DNA of 39,948 nucleotides from Actinomycetota bacterium (GTDB lineage: Bacteria > Actinomycetota > Aquicultoria > Aquicultorales > JAMCWL01). The position numbers were made by a program, and so were the translations under genes. The notes beneath the pieces are model-generated. The model searched no databases. It was not told the origin of the DNA and saw only the letters and a list, made by a program, of their open reading frames with translations. Position 1 is the stretch's first letter, and each line of letters opens with the position of its first letter. Of this stretch, positions 25,780 through 33,359 are shown piece after piece. Location: NCBI GenBank assembly GCA_023481285.1, contig JAMCWL010000101.1, positions 1 through 39,948 of the forward strand, in the 5' to 3' direction.

Positions 25780-28347
25780 GTGCAAGGGATGCACTGCGAA
25801 AGCTGCAAAAAGATTATAGAAATGAAGGTCGGAGAGCTCGACGGCGTCTTCGAAATCAGCGTGAGCCGCGAGGCCGAAGAGGCGACGGTCACCTTCAATC
25901 CCGATCTCGTCTCCACGAAAAAGATATCCGACGAGATAATTTCTCTCGGCTACCAAGTCACGCCAGACGGTCACGCAGGAGCGGGAGCTCTTGAGGAAGC
26001 TCTCGATGAGAGACAGACCGGCGAGACCAACGACGGGCCTGGCAACCTACGCCACAAGGAGGTGGCTACCAAGTCCGAGACGGTTCTAGCGGAGAAAGCT
26101 ATAATCGAGAAGTCGACCCTTAGGATAAGCGGAATGTCTTGCGCTTCCTGCGTCGCCAAGATTGAAACGGCTTTGAAGTCCATGGATGGGGTGGCCTCGG
26201 CGGTGGTAAGTCTACCCCTCGAAAAAGCAACGGTCGAGTACTCCCCCGCTTCGGTCGATATAGCGGCGATGAAAAAGGCGATTAAAGACCTCGGTTACAG
26301 CGCCGCCGAGATGAGCGACGAGGATTCGGGCGAGGATCGCGAGCGCGCCAGGCGAAGGAAGGAGATGTGGTGGAAAGTCTTCTGGTTCTCGTTCTCGCTG
26401 GTCCTTTCGATACCGGTCATGCTCGGCAGCTTCCAGGATTTCCCCGTCTTCAATACCTTCGTGCCCCCCTGGATGCGGAGCAACTACTTCCTCTTCGCGA
26501 TGACCACGCCGGTCATCTTCGGGCCGGGCGCCCAGTTCTTCATCGGCGCGTATAAGGGATTGAAGCACGGCACGGCCGACATGAATCTGCTCATGGCGAC
26601 CGGTATCGGCGCCTCTTATATCATGAGCGTGCTGGTCACTTTCTTTAGTTTGGGGCCCGGGTACGAAAGGCCCTACTTCGAGACGGCCGCGCTGCTGACT
26701 ACCTTCATCCTTCTTGGAAGAATGCTCGAGGCGATCACCAGAGGAAAGACCTCCGAGGCGATCAGGAAGCTGATGGGCTTGCAGGCCAAAACGGCCAGGA
26801 TCGTCAGGGATGGTGAAGAGATGGAGGTGCTCGTCGAGGAGGTCCAGGTCGGCGACATCGTGGTTGTAAGGCCGGGCGAGAAGATACCCGTCGACGGCGT
26901 CGTCGTCGATGGATACTCTTCTGTAGACGAGTCGATGATCACCGGCGAGAGCATCCCGGTCGAGAAGAAAAAGGGCGACGAGATCGTGGGCGCAACGATC
27001 AACAAAAATGGAACGCTCAAATTCGAGGCGACCAGGGTGGGAAAGGACACGGCGCTCGCCCAGATAATCAAGATTGTCGAAGAAGCCCAGATATCGAAAG
27101 CTCCGATACAGAGGATCGCTGACAAGTTTTCCGGACATTTCATAGTCGCGGTGCACGCTCTCGCGCTCGTCGCCTTCTTCTTCTGGTTCTTCATCGGAAG
27201 CAGCCTGTTCGATGTGGCGCCTCAAACGCCATTCCTTTTCTCGCTGTTCGTCTCGATTGCGGTGCTCGTTATCTCCTGCCCTTGTGCGGTGGGGCTAGCG
27301 ACGCCGATGGCGATCATGGTTGGAACGGGGAAGGCCGCTGAGAAGGGCATTCTGATCAAGGGCGGCGAAGCGCTTGAGGGCGCCTGCAAACTCGACGTCG
27401 TCGTCTTCGATAAGACGGGCACGCTCACTAAAGGCGAGCCTGCGGTTACCGACGTTATCGCTATAAACGGCTTTGACGGCCCGGAGCTGCTGCGTTTGGC
27501 GGCTTCTGCCGAGTGGGCCTCGGAGCACTCGTTAGGTGAAGCGATCGTCAACAGGGCAAAGGAAGATGGTCTGGCTCTTTCCGAACCGTCGGACTTCACC
27601 GCCATTCCAGGGCACGGGATCACTGCCTCGGTTGACGAGCGATCGGTAATACTCGGGAATCTTAAGCTGATGACCGACCGTAAGGTCTCCCTCAACGGGT
27701 TGGAGGAGCGGGTAACCGAACTCTCCGAGCAGGGCAAGACCCCGATGTTCATAGCGGTGGACGAGACCGCGGCCGGCATCGTCGCCGTCGCCGATACCCT
27801 TAAGGATTACTCCGCTGACGCGGTCAAAGAGCTGCACCGGCTCGGGCTTGAGGTGGCGATGATCACCGGCGACAACGCCAGGACGGCGAAGGCCATCGCC
27901 AAGCAGGTCGGAATCGACCGCGTCCTGGCTGAAGTCCTACCCGAGGACAAGGCAAACGAGGTCAGAAAGCTGCAGGAGCAGGGGAAGAAGGTGGCCATGG
28001 TTGGCGACGGCATCAACGACGCGCCAGCACTCGCCCAGGCCGACATCGGCATCGCTCTTGGAAGCGGAACCGACGTCGCCAAGGAGACTGGCGACATCGT
28101 TCTGATCAAGGACGACTTGCGTGATGTAGTGGCCAGTATAAGCGTCAGCAAGAAGACGCTCAATAAAATCAAGCAGAACCTGTTCTGGGCCTTCTTCTAC
28201 AATACGGCGGGCATACCGATGGGCGCGGGGATTCTCTATCCGTTCGTCAAGTTCGTGGTCAACCCTGAAGTTGCCGCGCTGGCGATGGTGACCAGTTCGC
28301 TGTCGGTCAGCCTGAATACGTTATGGATGAAGAGAAGGACTTTTTAG
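25780..28347 (+). CDS. copA: copper-translocating P1B-type ATPase
   Basis: An 855-residue Cu(I) exporter. Two HMA domains come first (GMHCESC at residues 3-9 and GMSCASC at 118-124), then eight membrane helices, the TGES actuator loop, the CPC channel motif (500-502), DKTGT with Asp544 phosphorylated, GDGINDAP (742-749), and the YN and MxxSS motifs of the last helices that mark the Cu(I) subgroup. The usual SEHP reads SEHS (581-584). The open frame begins with GTG at 25780 inside the first HMA domain and has no ribosome site; in-frame codons further upstream (QTLKVQ) look like the missing first strand. The nearby AAAGGAGG-ATG(25754) frame would join after a single-base shift, so the annotated start is probably an artefact of an indel. 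Confidence 0.93.
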   Translation: MQGMHCESCKKIIEMKVGELDGVFEISVSREAEEATVTFNPDLVSTKKISDEIISLGYQVTPDGHAGAGALEEALDERQTGETNDGPGNLRHKEVATKSETVLAEKAIIEKSTLRISGMSCASCVAKIETALKSMDGVASAVVSLPLEKATVEYSPASVDIAAMKKAIKDLGYSAAEMSDEDSGEDRERARRRKEMWWKVFWFSFSLVLSIPVMLGSFQDFPVFNTFVPPWMRSNYFLFAMTTPVIFGPGAQFFIGAYKGLKHGTADMNLLMATGIGASYIMSVLVTFFSLGPGYERPYFETAALLTTFILLGRMLEAITRGKTSEAIRKLMGLQAKTARIVRDGEEMEVLVEEVQVGDIVVVRPGEKIPVDGVVVDGYSSVDESMITGESIPVEKKKGDEIVGATINKNGTLKFEATRVGKDTALAQIIKIVEEAQISKAPIQRIADKFSGHFIVAVHALALVAFFFWFFIGSSLFDVAPQTPFLFSLFVSIAVLVISCPCAVGLATPMAIMVGTGKAAEKGILIKGGEALEGACKLDVVVFDKTGTLTKGEPAVTDVIAINGFDGPELLRLAASAEWASEHSLGEAIVNRAKEDGLALSEPSDFTAIPGHGITASVDERSVILGNLKLMTDRKVSLNGLEERVTELSEQGKTPMFIAVDETAAGIVAVADTLKDYSADAVKELHRLGLEVAMITGDNARTAKAIAKQVGIDRVLAEVLPEDKANEVRKLQEQGKKVAMVGDGINDAPALAQADIGIALGSGTDVAKETGDIVLIKDDLRDVVASISVSKKTLNKIKQNLFWAFFYNTAGIPMGAGILYPFVKFVVNPEVAALAMVTSSLSVSLNTLWMKRRTF

Positions 28348-28361
28348 AGAGGTGAATCGCT

Positions 28362-28571
28362 ATGGCGGAAATTAAGACACGCGGGGCTCTGCTTGGCAGC
28401 TTGGCTGCATCGGTCGTGCTCACGATCTCGTTCTACCTGCTGGCTACCGCATTGGGACGCTACGGTAAGCTGGATATATACATGGCGAGTATTTACGTTC
28501 TCGTTCTCTCCATGATCGTTTCGGCTTCGGTTATTCCTCCACTTCTAAAGAAGCGCCAGGGTGGAAGTTAA
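28362..28571 (+). CDS. small two-helix membrane protein after copA
   Basis: A 69-residue protein with two membrane helices (about 8-30 and 38-60) joined by a short GRYGKLDIYM loop and a basic C terminus. It starts 14 nt after copA with AGAGAGGTG upstream, so it is probably co-transcribed. I do not recognise the family. No Cys and no His are present, so it is not itself an obvious metal binder; it may be an accessory subunit. Confidence 0.6.
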   Translation: MAEIKTRGALLGSLAASVVLTISFYLLATALGRYGKLDIYMASIYVLVLSMIVSASVIPPLLKKRQGGS

Positions 28572-28576
28572 GATTT

Positions 28577-28613
28577 CAGAGTCCGGCGTCCCGGATCTGG
28601 AGTCCGGCTTTAC
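28577..28613 (-). repeat. GTAAAGCNG-type intergenic repeat
   Basis: Read on the minus strand it starts TGTAAAGCCGGACTCC and continues with AGATCCGGGACGCCGG and ACTCT. It shares the GTAAAGC, any base, G start and the tandem GGA words with the copies at 391-442, 7131-7167 and 20763-20820, though the words have drifted to CCGGA. Confidence 0.4.
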
Positions 28614-28628
28614 AGGAGGTGTTGAGTC

Positions 28629-28679
28629 GTGAAACGATTTATAATGCCGCGGGTCGCCCACTGTGACGAGGGCCACTGA
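28629..28679 (+). CDS. possible 16-residue peptide with metal-like tail
   Basis: GTG at 28629 follows a perfect AGGAGGT site (28614-28620, 8-nt spacing). The frame gives MKRFIMPRVAHCDEGH and stops. The HCDEGH tail looks metal-binding and the setting is a copper island, but it could also be the start of a larger gene broken at the following run of seven A residues; none of the shifted frames gives a convincing continuation. Confidence 0.35.
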   Translation: MKRFIMPRVAHCDEGH

Positions 28680-28767
28680 AAAAAAGAGTTTTTGCATATA
28701 CCGACGGTCAGCGGTCGTGTAAAAGCAACGGTCTGCGCTCCGGTAATCGCCGAAAGAAGGTATTTTA

Positions 28768-28980
28768 TTGAATCCCCGAGGTCATCACGCAGAACGACAA
28801 GGAAAGCGCCGGCTGGCCGTCGGCGCCTACATCGTCTTGATTTTTATAGCGGCGCTCGCGGCGGTATTCGTATTTAAAGTACCGTCCGGGACGTTGTTCT
28901 ATGTCGGTTTGATCGCGATATGCCCCCTCATGCACCTATTTATGGGCCACGGGCACGATCCGGATGATTCCTCTAGATAA
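28768..28980 (+). CDS. DUF2933-like small membrane protein
   Basis: A 70-residue protein with two hydrophobic stretches (about 16-38 and 43-60) and the signature CPLMHLFMGHGHD at its end, a Cys/Met/His-rich motif typical of the small DUF2933 proteins found with heavy-metal resistance genes. The start is TTG with GAAAGAAGG upstream. The Met/His-rich tail is a plausible copper site at the membrane surface. It is the last gene of the island. Confidence 0.7.
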   Translation: MNPRGHHAERQGKRRLAVGAYIVLIFIAALAAVFVFKVPSGTLFYVGLIAICPLMHLFMGHGHDPDDSSR

Positions 28981-29018
28981 GAAACTCGGGTTACGTCGAG
29001 ATTCATCGATTGGGAGGT

Positions 29019-29140
29019 TCATTCTACTAGTTTCCACTCGAAAACCCGCTCGGGGACCTCGCCGATGTTTTTAACGGTCAGCTTCATGGAGGTGGGTTTC
29101 CCGATGAACTCCGTGGGAGACGGCGGTTTTGAATCTATTT
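29019..29140 (-). pseudogene. fragment of an Ig-like (CARDB-type) domain
   Basis: Just after the phosphatase stop codon, the minus strand in another frame encodes SPTEFIGKPTSMKLTVKNIG followed by VPERVFEWKLVE and a stop. This looks like one or two strands of a bacterial Ig-like adhesion domain. There is no start codon or ribosome site in the frame, so it is probably a remnant, not a gene. The call rests on pattern alone. Confidence 0.3.
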
Positions 29141-31678
29141 CTATGGCCGCCGCTCGATAGAGATCACGGCCAGGTCATCTTCGAGTCGTTCTGCTGAAAA
29201 CTCGATGGCTCGCTCGGCGACCCTTTCCGCCAGGTCTTTCGCCGCCACCTCCTTAAGCTCGTAAATGGCGTCGGCAACCCTCTCTTCACCGAAAAGCTCA
29301 CCATCTCGTCTCGCTTCGGTCAACCCGTCGGTATATAGAACGAGCTTGTCACCGGGGTACATAGTCGCCTGCATGCCGGTGTAGGAGTCCGGCAGGCGGG
29401 TCCCCAGCGGTATGCCCCGCCCGCCCAGTGGAAGAACTCGATCATAACGCTTCGCGTAGACCATGGGGGATGGGTGGCCGGCTATCGAATAGGAGACAAT
29501 GCCGGTCCTCACGTCCACCAGAGCGTATGCGGCACTGATGAAGACGTCGGAGCCGGTCTGCTCGGCGATGACCCTGCTCGCCCGCGAAAGCACCGAATCG
29601 GGCGTCGGGTTTTCCAGTGCGAATGAGCGGATAGCGCCCTTGGCTATCGATGTAAAGCCGGCCGCTTCTATCCCTTTCCCACTTATATCGCCGATTACGA
29701 TGACGATTTTATTTTCTGGCAGCGAAAAGAAGTCATAAAAATCGCCCCCGATCCGTGCCCCGATGGTCGTGGGATAGTACGCTAGGCCGATCTCGAGTCC
29801 CGGTATGTACTGGGGTTTGGTGAGCAAGCTATCTTGAAGGATCTCCGCCACGGTCCGCTGTTCCTCAAAGAGACGGGCGTTCTCGATCGCGACGGCGGCA
29901 TGCTGGGCGAAGCTGGCGGCAAGCCCCACGCTGACTTGTTCGAACTCAGCCAGGCTTACCGTCGGTGTGGTAAAGATATCTATCCGACCGACCACTTTCC
30001 CCTTCACTACAAGAGGTAAAAGCAGGAGAAAGCTGGATCTTTCCCTTTCCTCGCCAAGGCGCTCGGCCGTTTTTTCTTTCAAATCGACGATCGCGTATCC
30101 CTTCTCTGAGAGGCCGATCTCTCTGGCGATCTCACCGATCGAGCGGGAGAGCTTCACGGCGGTCTCCTCATCGATCCGATCAGCCAGAATTAAGGGCTTT
30201 GCCCTCTCCGCTCTGGCAGTTGAAGCTGTAATTATTACGCCATTCGTCTCGATAATCTTCTTGATATAGTCGAGGGCGATGCGAGCGACCGAGCTGATTT
30301 CAAGAGTGCTGTTGACGTGCCTGGCCGCGATATTGAGTTCAGTGACTTCACTGAAGGTCCGTTTCAAATGTTCTCGCATCCGGCGGAAGTTATCGGCGAG
30401 GACGCCGATCTCATCCCTCGTCCGAACGTCGACCGGGACATCGAGATTTCCGAGACCGATCTCGGTCGTTATGTCGGTTAGTTTACGGACGGGTTTGCTG
30501 ACGCCCCTTATATAAATGGCTCCAGCTATGCCGCTTACGACTATAATCGTGACTATGATAGGAATTGTAACAGCCGCTTCCCTGCCGACGTGGGCAAGGG
30601 CCTCACCCGCCGGGTCGAATATTCCTGACGTCCAGCCGATGCCCTTAACCGGAACCTGGGCACCCAGATGGTCTCCCTCTAAACGTGGAATCAAAATGCC
30701 CGTTGTCGTGAAATCCCTTCCCTGCCTGGCGGTCCGGATGAATTCGAGGTTGCCGAAGCGGCGCTTCTCTATGGGAAGGTTCGATAGTTCTCTCTTATTG
30801 CTGAAAACCAGATTACCGGTGCTATCGGTAACTATGATCACATCATGGGTGAGTTGTTGCGGGATCAGTTGGCGGAAGCTCACCCCATCGACCGCGATGG
30901 CGACCGACCCTACAAACGCGCCACCCCGGTTTATGGGAGCGAAGTAAAGAACGCCGGGTTGACCGCTATCGGTCCTCAATAGCTCCGACACGGAGAGATC
31001 CGCGCCTTTGGCGACCGCCTTAAAAGCGGGCTGGCCCGATAGGTCTCTCCCCTGAGACCCCGGCATGGTCGACGAGACGACGATGCCTCGCTGATCGGTA
31101 AAGAAGATATTGTCGATGGGAAAGTGATGCTTGACGATAGGGTCTCTAACATCCTTCAAGTATCTATCTCCCGCCGTCGGGCTCAAATTGTTCTCTACGA
31201 TAGCGAGGCCGGCCGCCGTTCCTATTTCCGAGAGCTCATGTGCAAACCTGTTAAAGCTAACGGCCGCAAGCCTGGCGTCGCCGACGTGATCGTTGATGGC
31301 GGCCTCCTCAAGATCACCGAAGAGATGAGCCAAATTAAAGATAATGATGCCTATGAGGGGGAGCATGCTTATCAGGAATAAAACCACCAGTTTCTGCCAG
31401 AGGCGAAAGTGCAAACCGGCTAGTTTTTGCCATAGCCAAGAGCGTTTTATGCGGTTCCACAGAGCTACTAGTTTTTGCCAAAACCAAGTTCGTTTCAGGA
31501 AGCGGATTAGAGCTTCAAGCTTTCGCCACAGCCAAGAGCGTTTTATGAAGTTCTTTAGAGCTACCAGTTTTTGCCATATTTTCAAGCGCAAAGCTGCAAG
31601 ACTCTGCCGCAACCTAGTGAACAGGGATGCCAGTCTTTGCCTCAAGGAAGAGCTCATTCGATCCACCACCGGTCTCAA
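29141..31678 (-). CDS. membrane sensor PP2C/SpoIIE phosphatase (Cache-HAMP-GAF-SpoIIE)
   Basis: An 845-residue signalling protein. Order: a basic Trp-rich 16-residue tandem repeat (about 30-100), membrane helix 97-119, an extracytoplasmic Cache-like sensor (about 120-368), helix 370-391, HAMP (391-445), GAF (about 455-615) and a C-terminal SpoIIE/PP2C domain (about 635-845). Catalytic metal motifs GGDFYDFF, GDISGKG, YTDGLTEAR and DDLAVI are intact. In the family such enzymes dephosphorylate anti-anti-sigma (STAS) proteins; no such partner is in this window. The start is TTG at 31676-31678, or ATG at 31657; neither has a strong ribosome site. It follows the SHOCT gene by 16 nt. Confidence 0.88.
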   Translation of the reverse strand: MRPVVDRMSSSLRQRLASLFTRLRQSLAALRLKIWQKLVALKNFIKRSWLWRKLEALIRFLKRTWFWQKLVALWNRIKRSWLWQKLAGLHFRLWQKLVVLFLISMLPLIGIIIFNLAHLFGDLEEAAINDHVGDARLAAVSFNRFAHELSEIGTAAGLAIVENNLSPTAGDRYLKDVRDPIVKHHFPIDNIFFTDQRGIVVSSTMPGSQGRDLSGQPAFKAVAKGADLSVSELLRTDSGQPGVLYFAPINRGGAFVGSVAIAVDGVSFRQLIPQQLTHDVIIVTDSTGNLVFSNKRELSNLPIEKRRFGNLEFIRTARQGRDFTTTGILIPRLEGDHLGAQVPVKGIGWTSGIFDPAGEALAHVGREAAVTIPIIVTIIVVSGIAGAIYIRGVSKPVRKLTDITTEIGLGNLDVPVDVRTRDEIGVLADNFRRMREHLKRTFSEVTELNIAARHVNSTLEISSVARIALDYIKKIIETNGVIITASTARAERAKPLILADRIDEETAVKLSRSIGEIAREIGLSEKGYAIVDLKEKTAERLGEERERSSFLLLLPLVVKGKVVGRIDIFTTPTVSLAEFEQVSVGLAASFAQHAAVAIENARLFEEQRTVAEILQDSLLTKPQYIPGLEIGLAYYPTTIGARIGGDFYDFFSLPENKIVIVIGDISGKGIEAAGFTSIAKGAIRSFALENPTPDSVLSRASRVIAEQTGSDVFISAAYALVDVRTGIVSYSIAGHPSPMVYAKRYDRVLPLGGRGIPLGTRLPDSYTGMQATMYPGDKLVLYTDGLTEARRDGELFGEERVADAIYELKEVAAKDLAERVAERAIEFSAERLEDDLAVISIERRP
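31379..31591 (-). repeat. tandem 48-bp repeat encoding Trp-rich 16-mers
   Basis: The start of the phosphatase gene contains three full units and two partial ones of a 48-nt repeat coding for variants of IKRSWLWQKLVALWNR. Residues 45-60, 61-76 and 77-92 align without gaps; residues 30-44 and 93-100 are degenerate. On the + strand the repeat shows as TTTTGCCA-x-A-x-CCAAG followed by CGTTT words. Confidence 0.8.
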
Positions 31679-31694
31679 ACCAAATACGACCGGC

Positions 31695-31940
31695 TCAAGA
31701 CAGATCTCTTTTCATCCGCTCGTAATCCTCTTTGCTTATCTCGCCTCGGGCGTACCTTTCCCGTAAGACTTGAAGCGACCTGTCCGCGGCCCGTTGCTCC
31801 GGAACTCGACCGGGGGAGACGGCGAGCCAGCGGACCAGGATGATGATTCCTATCACGACGATCGCCCAGAAAAAGATCATGGAGAGCATCATGATCCAGA
31901 AAAACCACCATGATCCCCCGTCGAAACCCCAGTGTGGCAT
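31695..31940 (-). CDS. SHOCT-domain membrane protein
   Basis: About 81 residues: a Trp/Phe/Met-rich N terminus (MPHWGFDGGSWWFFWIMM), one membrane helix (about 15-38) and a C-terminal SHOCT motif LQVLRERYARGEISKEDYERM. The ATG at 31938-31940 is preferred because GAGAGGGG lies before it; a TTG nine codons earlier has no ribosome site. The gene lies 16 nt before the Cache phosphatase and is probably co-transcribed. SHOCT segments are thought to help oligomerisation; no enzymatic role is visible. Confidence 0.75.
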   Translation of the reverse strand: MPHWGFDGGSWWFFWIMMLSMIFFWAIVVIGIIILVRWLAVSPGRVPEQRAADRSLQVLRERYARGEISKEDYERMKRDLS

Positions 31941-32209
31941 ATCAAGCAACCCCTCTCGATCATCCAACGCAAATAATTTACCCCAAGCGGGCTGAAAAGC
32001 TATGTAGCTGTCAGACTGGGTGGGTGCTGGCCATATACCCGCCCGACAAAAAGACCGGCGATTTGCTCGTTTTGACTTACCTCTCTTCAGCTCCTGGCCC
32101 CCTTCGAGAAACCTAGGGCTTTCCGTTCACCATCGAGTTTCAAGAATAATCCGAACACGAATTTCGGGAATAAGTAATACGAATCCGAAAGTAAATAGGA
32201 GGTGGAGAC

Positions 32210-32434
32210 ATGCCTTACGGTATGGCATCGCTCTCGGAAGCGTTGAGCGGCGTTCATTTCCCGATCAGCAAGCAGGACCTGATCAACCAGGTCGGCAACC
32301 GCGATGTCCAGGTCGATGAGAGACATACGCTGAAAATGAGCGATTTTCTCCAGGCCTGCGTGCACGAAACGTATAACCTGGTGACCGACGTCACGACCTG
32401 TCCTCAGATCGAGCAGAAAATGAAGGCCGCTTAG
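32210..32434 (+). CDS. DUF2795-like small protein
   Basis: A 74-residue soluble protein. The segment LSGVHFPISKQDLINQV matches the G-x-x-FP-x-SKQDL core of the DUF2795 family, small proteins of unknown role common in actinobacteria. The C-terminal half (VHETYNLVTDVTTCPQIEQK) is not typical. A strong AGGAGGTGGAG site precedes the ATG, so good expression is expected. It is a single-gene unit followed by a GC-rich hairpin. Confidence 0.65.
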   Translation: MPYGMASLSEALSGVHFPISKQDLINQVGNRDVQVDERHTLKMSDFLQACVHETYNLVTDVTTCPQIEQKMKAA

Positions 32435-32452
32435 TTTGCCCTCGATCATGAC

Positions 32453-32479
32453 GCGGGCGGGCGACTTGCGCCCGCCCGC
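32453..32479 (+). terminator. GC-rich hairpin after the DUF2795-like gene
   Basis: GCGGGCGGGCG and CGCCCGCCCGC pair perfectly over 11 bp around an ACTTG loop, about 18 nt after the stop. No T-run follows, so it may stabilise the 3' end or need Rho for termination. Confidence 0.55.
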
Positions 32480-32630
32480 GCGCTCGGAATCAATTGCGCT
32501 TTAAAAAATCACAAGCGCCTTTGTGCCCGAAGACGTTAAACCAAAGAGCAAGTTACCGGTTGTTAGTACTATAAGCAACTAAAGTTATCTTAGTATAAAG
32601 CCGATATCTATTTATGATAAAGGTGGGCTT

Positions 32631-33260
32631 ATGTTTGTGCTTCTATCGATACCAGCGGGTTTACTCATCGGATACCTCACGGGCGGAAAGATCGGGAAAT
32701 CACCGAATGTCGACGTCAGGGGCGTGTGGCTCCCACTTTCAGCCCTCACTCTACAGGTTTTGCTTTTCGCAAGCTTCTCACCCGTGGCACATCTCTCGCC
32801 TTATTTGAAAGCGATCTTCCACCTCGTCTCATACCTCCTGCTCTTGGTCTTTCTGGCGTTCAATTTGAAAATAACGGGCGTAGCTATTATCGGGCTCGGG
32901 ATGGTCCTTAACCTGATAGCCATACTTGCAAACGGTGGCTTTATGCCGACCACCGCGAGAGCGCTTGCACTGGCTGGACTGAAAGCGGACGGTCACCGTG
33001 AAAGCCAGGGCGCCCTATACAACAACGTCGTCACGGACAATCCCCGCTTGCTCGTCCTCGGAGACATATTCGCCATCCCAAAGGGAATGCCGATGAGCAA
33101 CGTCTTCAGCATCGGTGATTTGATCATCGGGCTTGGCGCAACTATCGCCGTCGCATCGGCGTTTTCAAGAGAGGCATCCGTGAAGGGCGCTGGAGTCGAA
33201 TTTGCTCCTTCAGCGCCCGCCAGGATAGAATCGAAGGAGCGACTGCTCCGCGGGAGGTGA
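32631..33260 (+). CDS. DUF5317 family membrane protein
   Basis: A 209-residue membrane protein with about five helices. The diagnostic stretches are NLIAILANGGFMPTTARAL, LGDIFAIPKGMPMSNVFSIG and the following last helix, matching the DUF5317 family. Function unknown. The ATG has AAAGGTGG upstream. It is followed closely by a 27-codon frame and the first of two tandem PP2C phosphatases, with stops and ribosome sites almost touching, so the three are likely one transcript. Confidence 0.8.
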   Translation: MFVLLSIPAGLLIGYLTGGKIGKSPNVDVRGVWLPLSALTLQVLLFASFSPVAHLSPYLKAIFHLVSYLLLLVFLAFNLKITGVAIIGLGMVLNLIAILANGGFMPTTARALALAGLKADGHRESQGALYNNVVTDNPRLLVLGDIFAIPKGMPMSNVFSIGDLIIGLGATIAVASAFSREASVKGAGVEFAPSAPARIESKERLLRGR

Positions 33261-33265
33261 GACTG

Positions 33266-33349
33266 ATGCGGAAGTGGACGCTGCTCCGCTGGCTACTGGC
33301 CGTCGCGGCCATTGTTGTAGCGGGTGGAGCCCCGACGAAGTGGGCGTAG
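33266..33349 (+). CDS. possible 27-residue membrane peptide
   Basis: ATG at 33266 follows GGGAGGTGA. The 27-codon frame encodes a basic start (MRKWTLLRW) and a hydrophobic stretch (LLAVAAIVVAGG), like a mini membrane protein or signal peptide. Its stop codon overlaps the AGGAGGT site of the next gene (33348-33354). This tight spacing suggests a translated coupling peptide between the DUF5317 gene and the phosphatase. Confidence 0.45.
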   Translation: MRKWTLLRWLLAVAAIVVAGGAPTKWA

Positions 33350-33359
33350 GAGGTGCCTA

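Noticed and set aside
26212-27225. 337-codon - strand frame inside copA
   Set aside because: It is antisense to the conserved P-type ATPase core and is rich in Asp, His, Arg and Leu as expected of a shadow frame.
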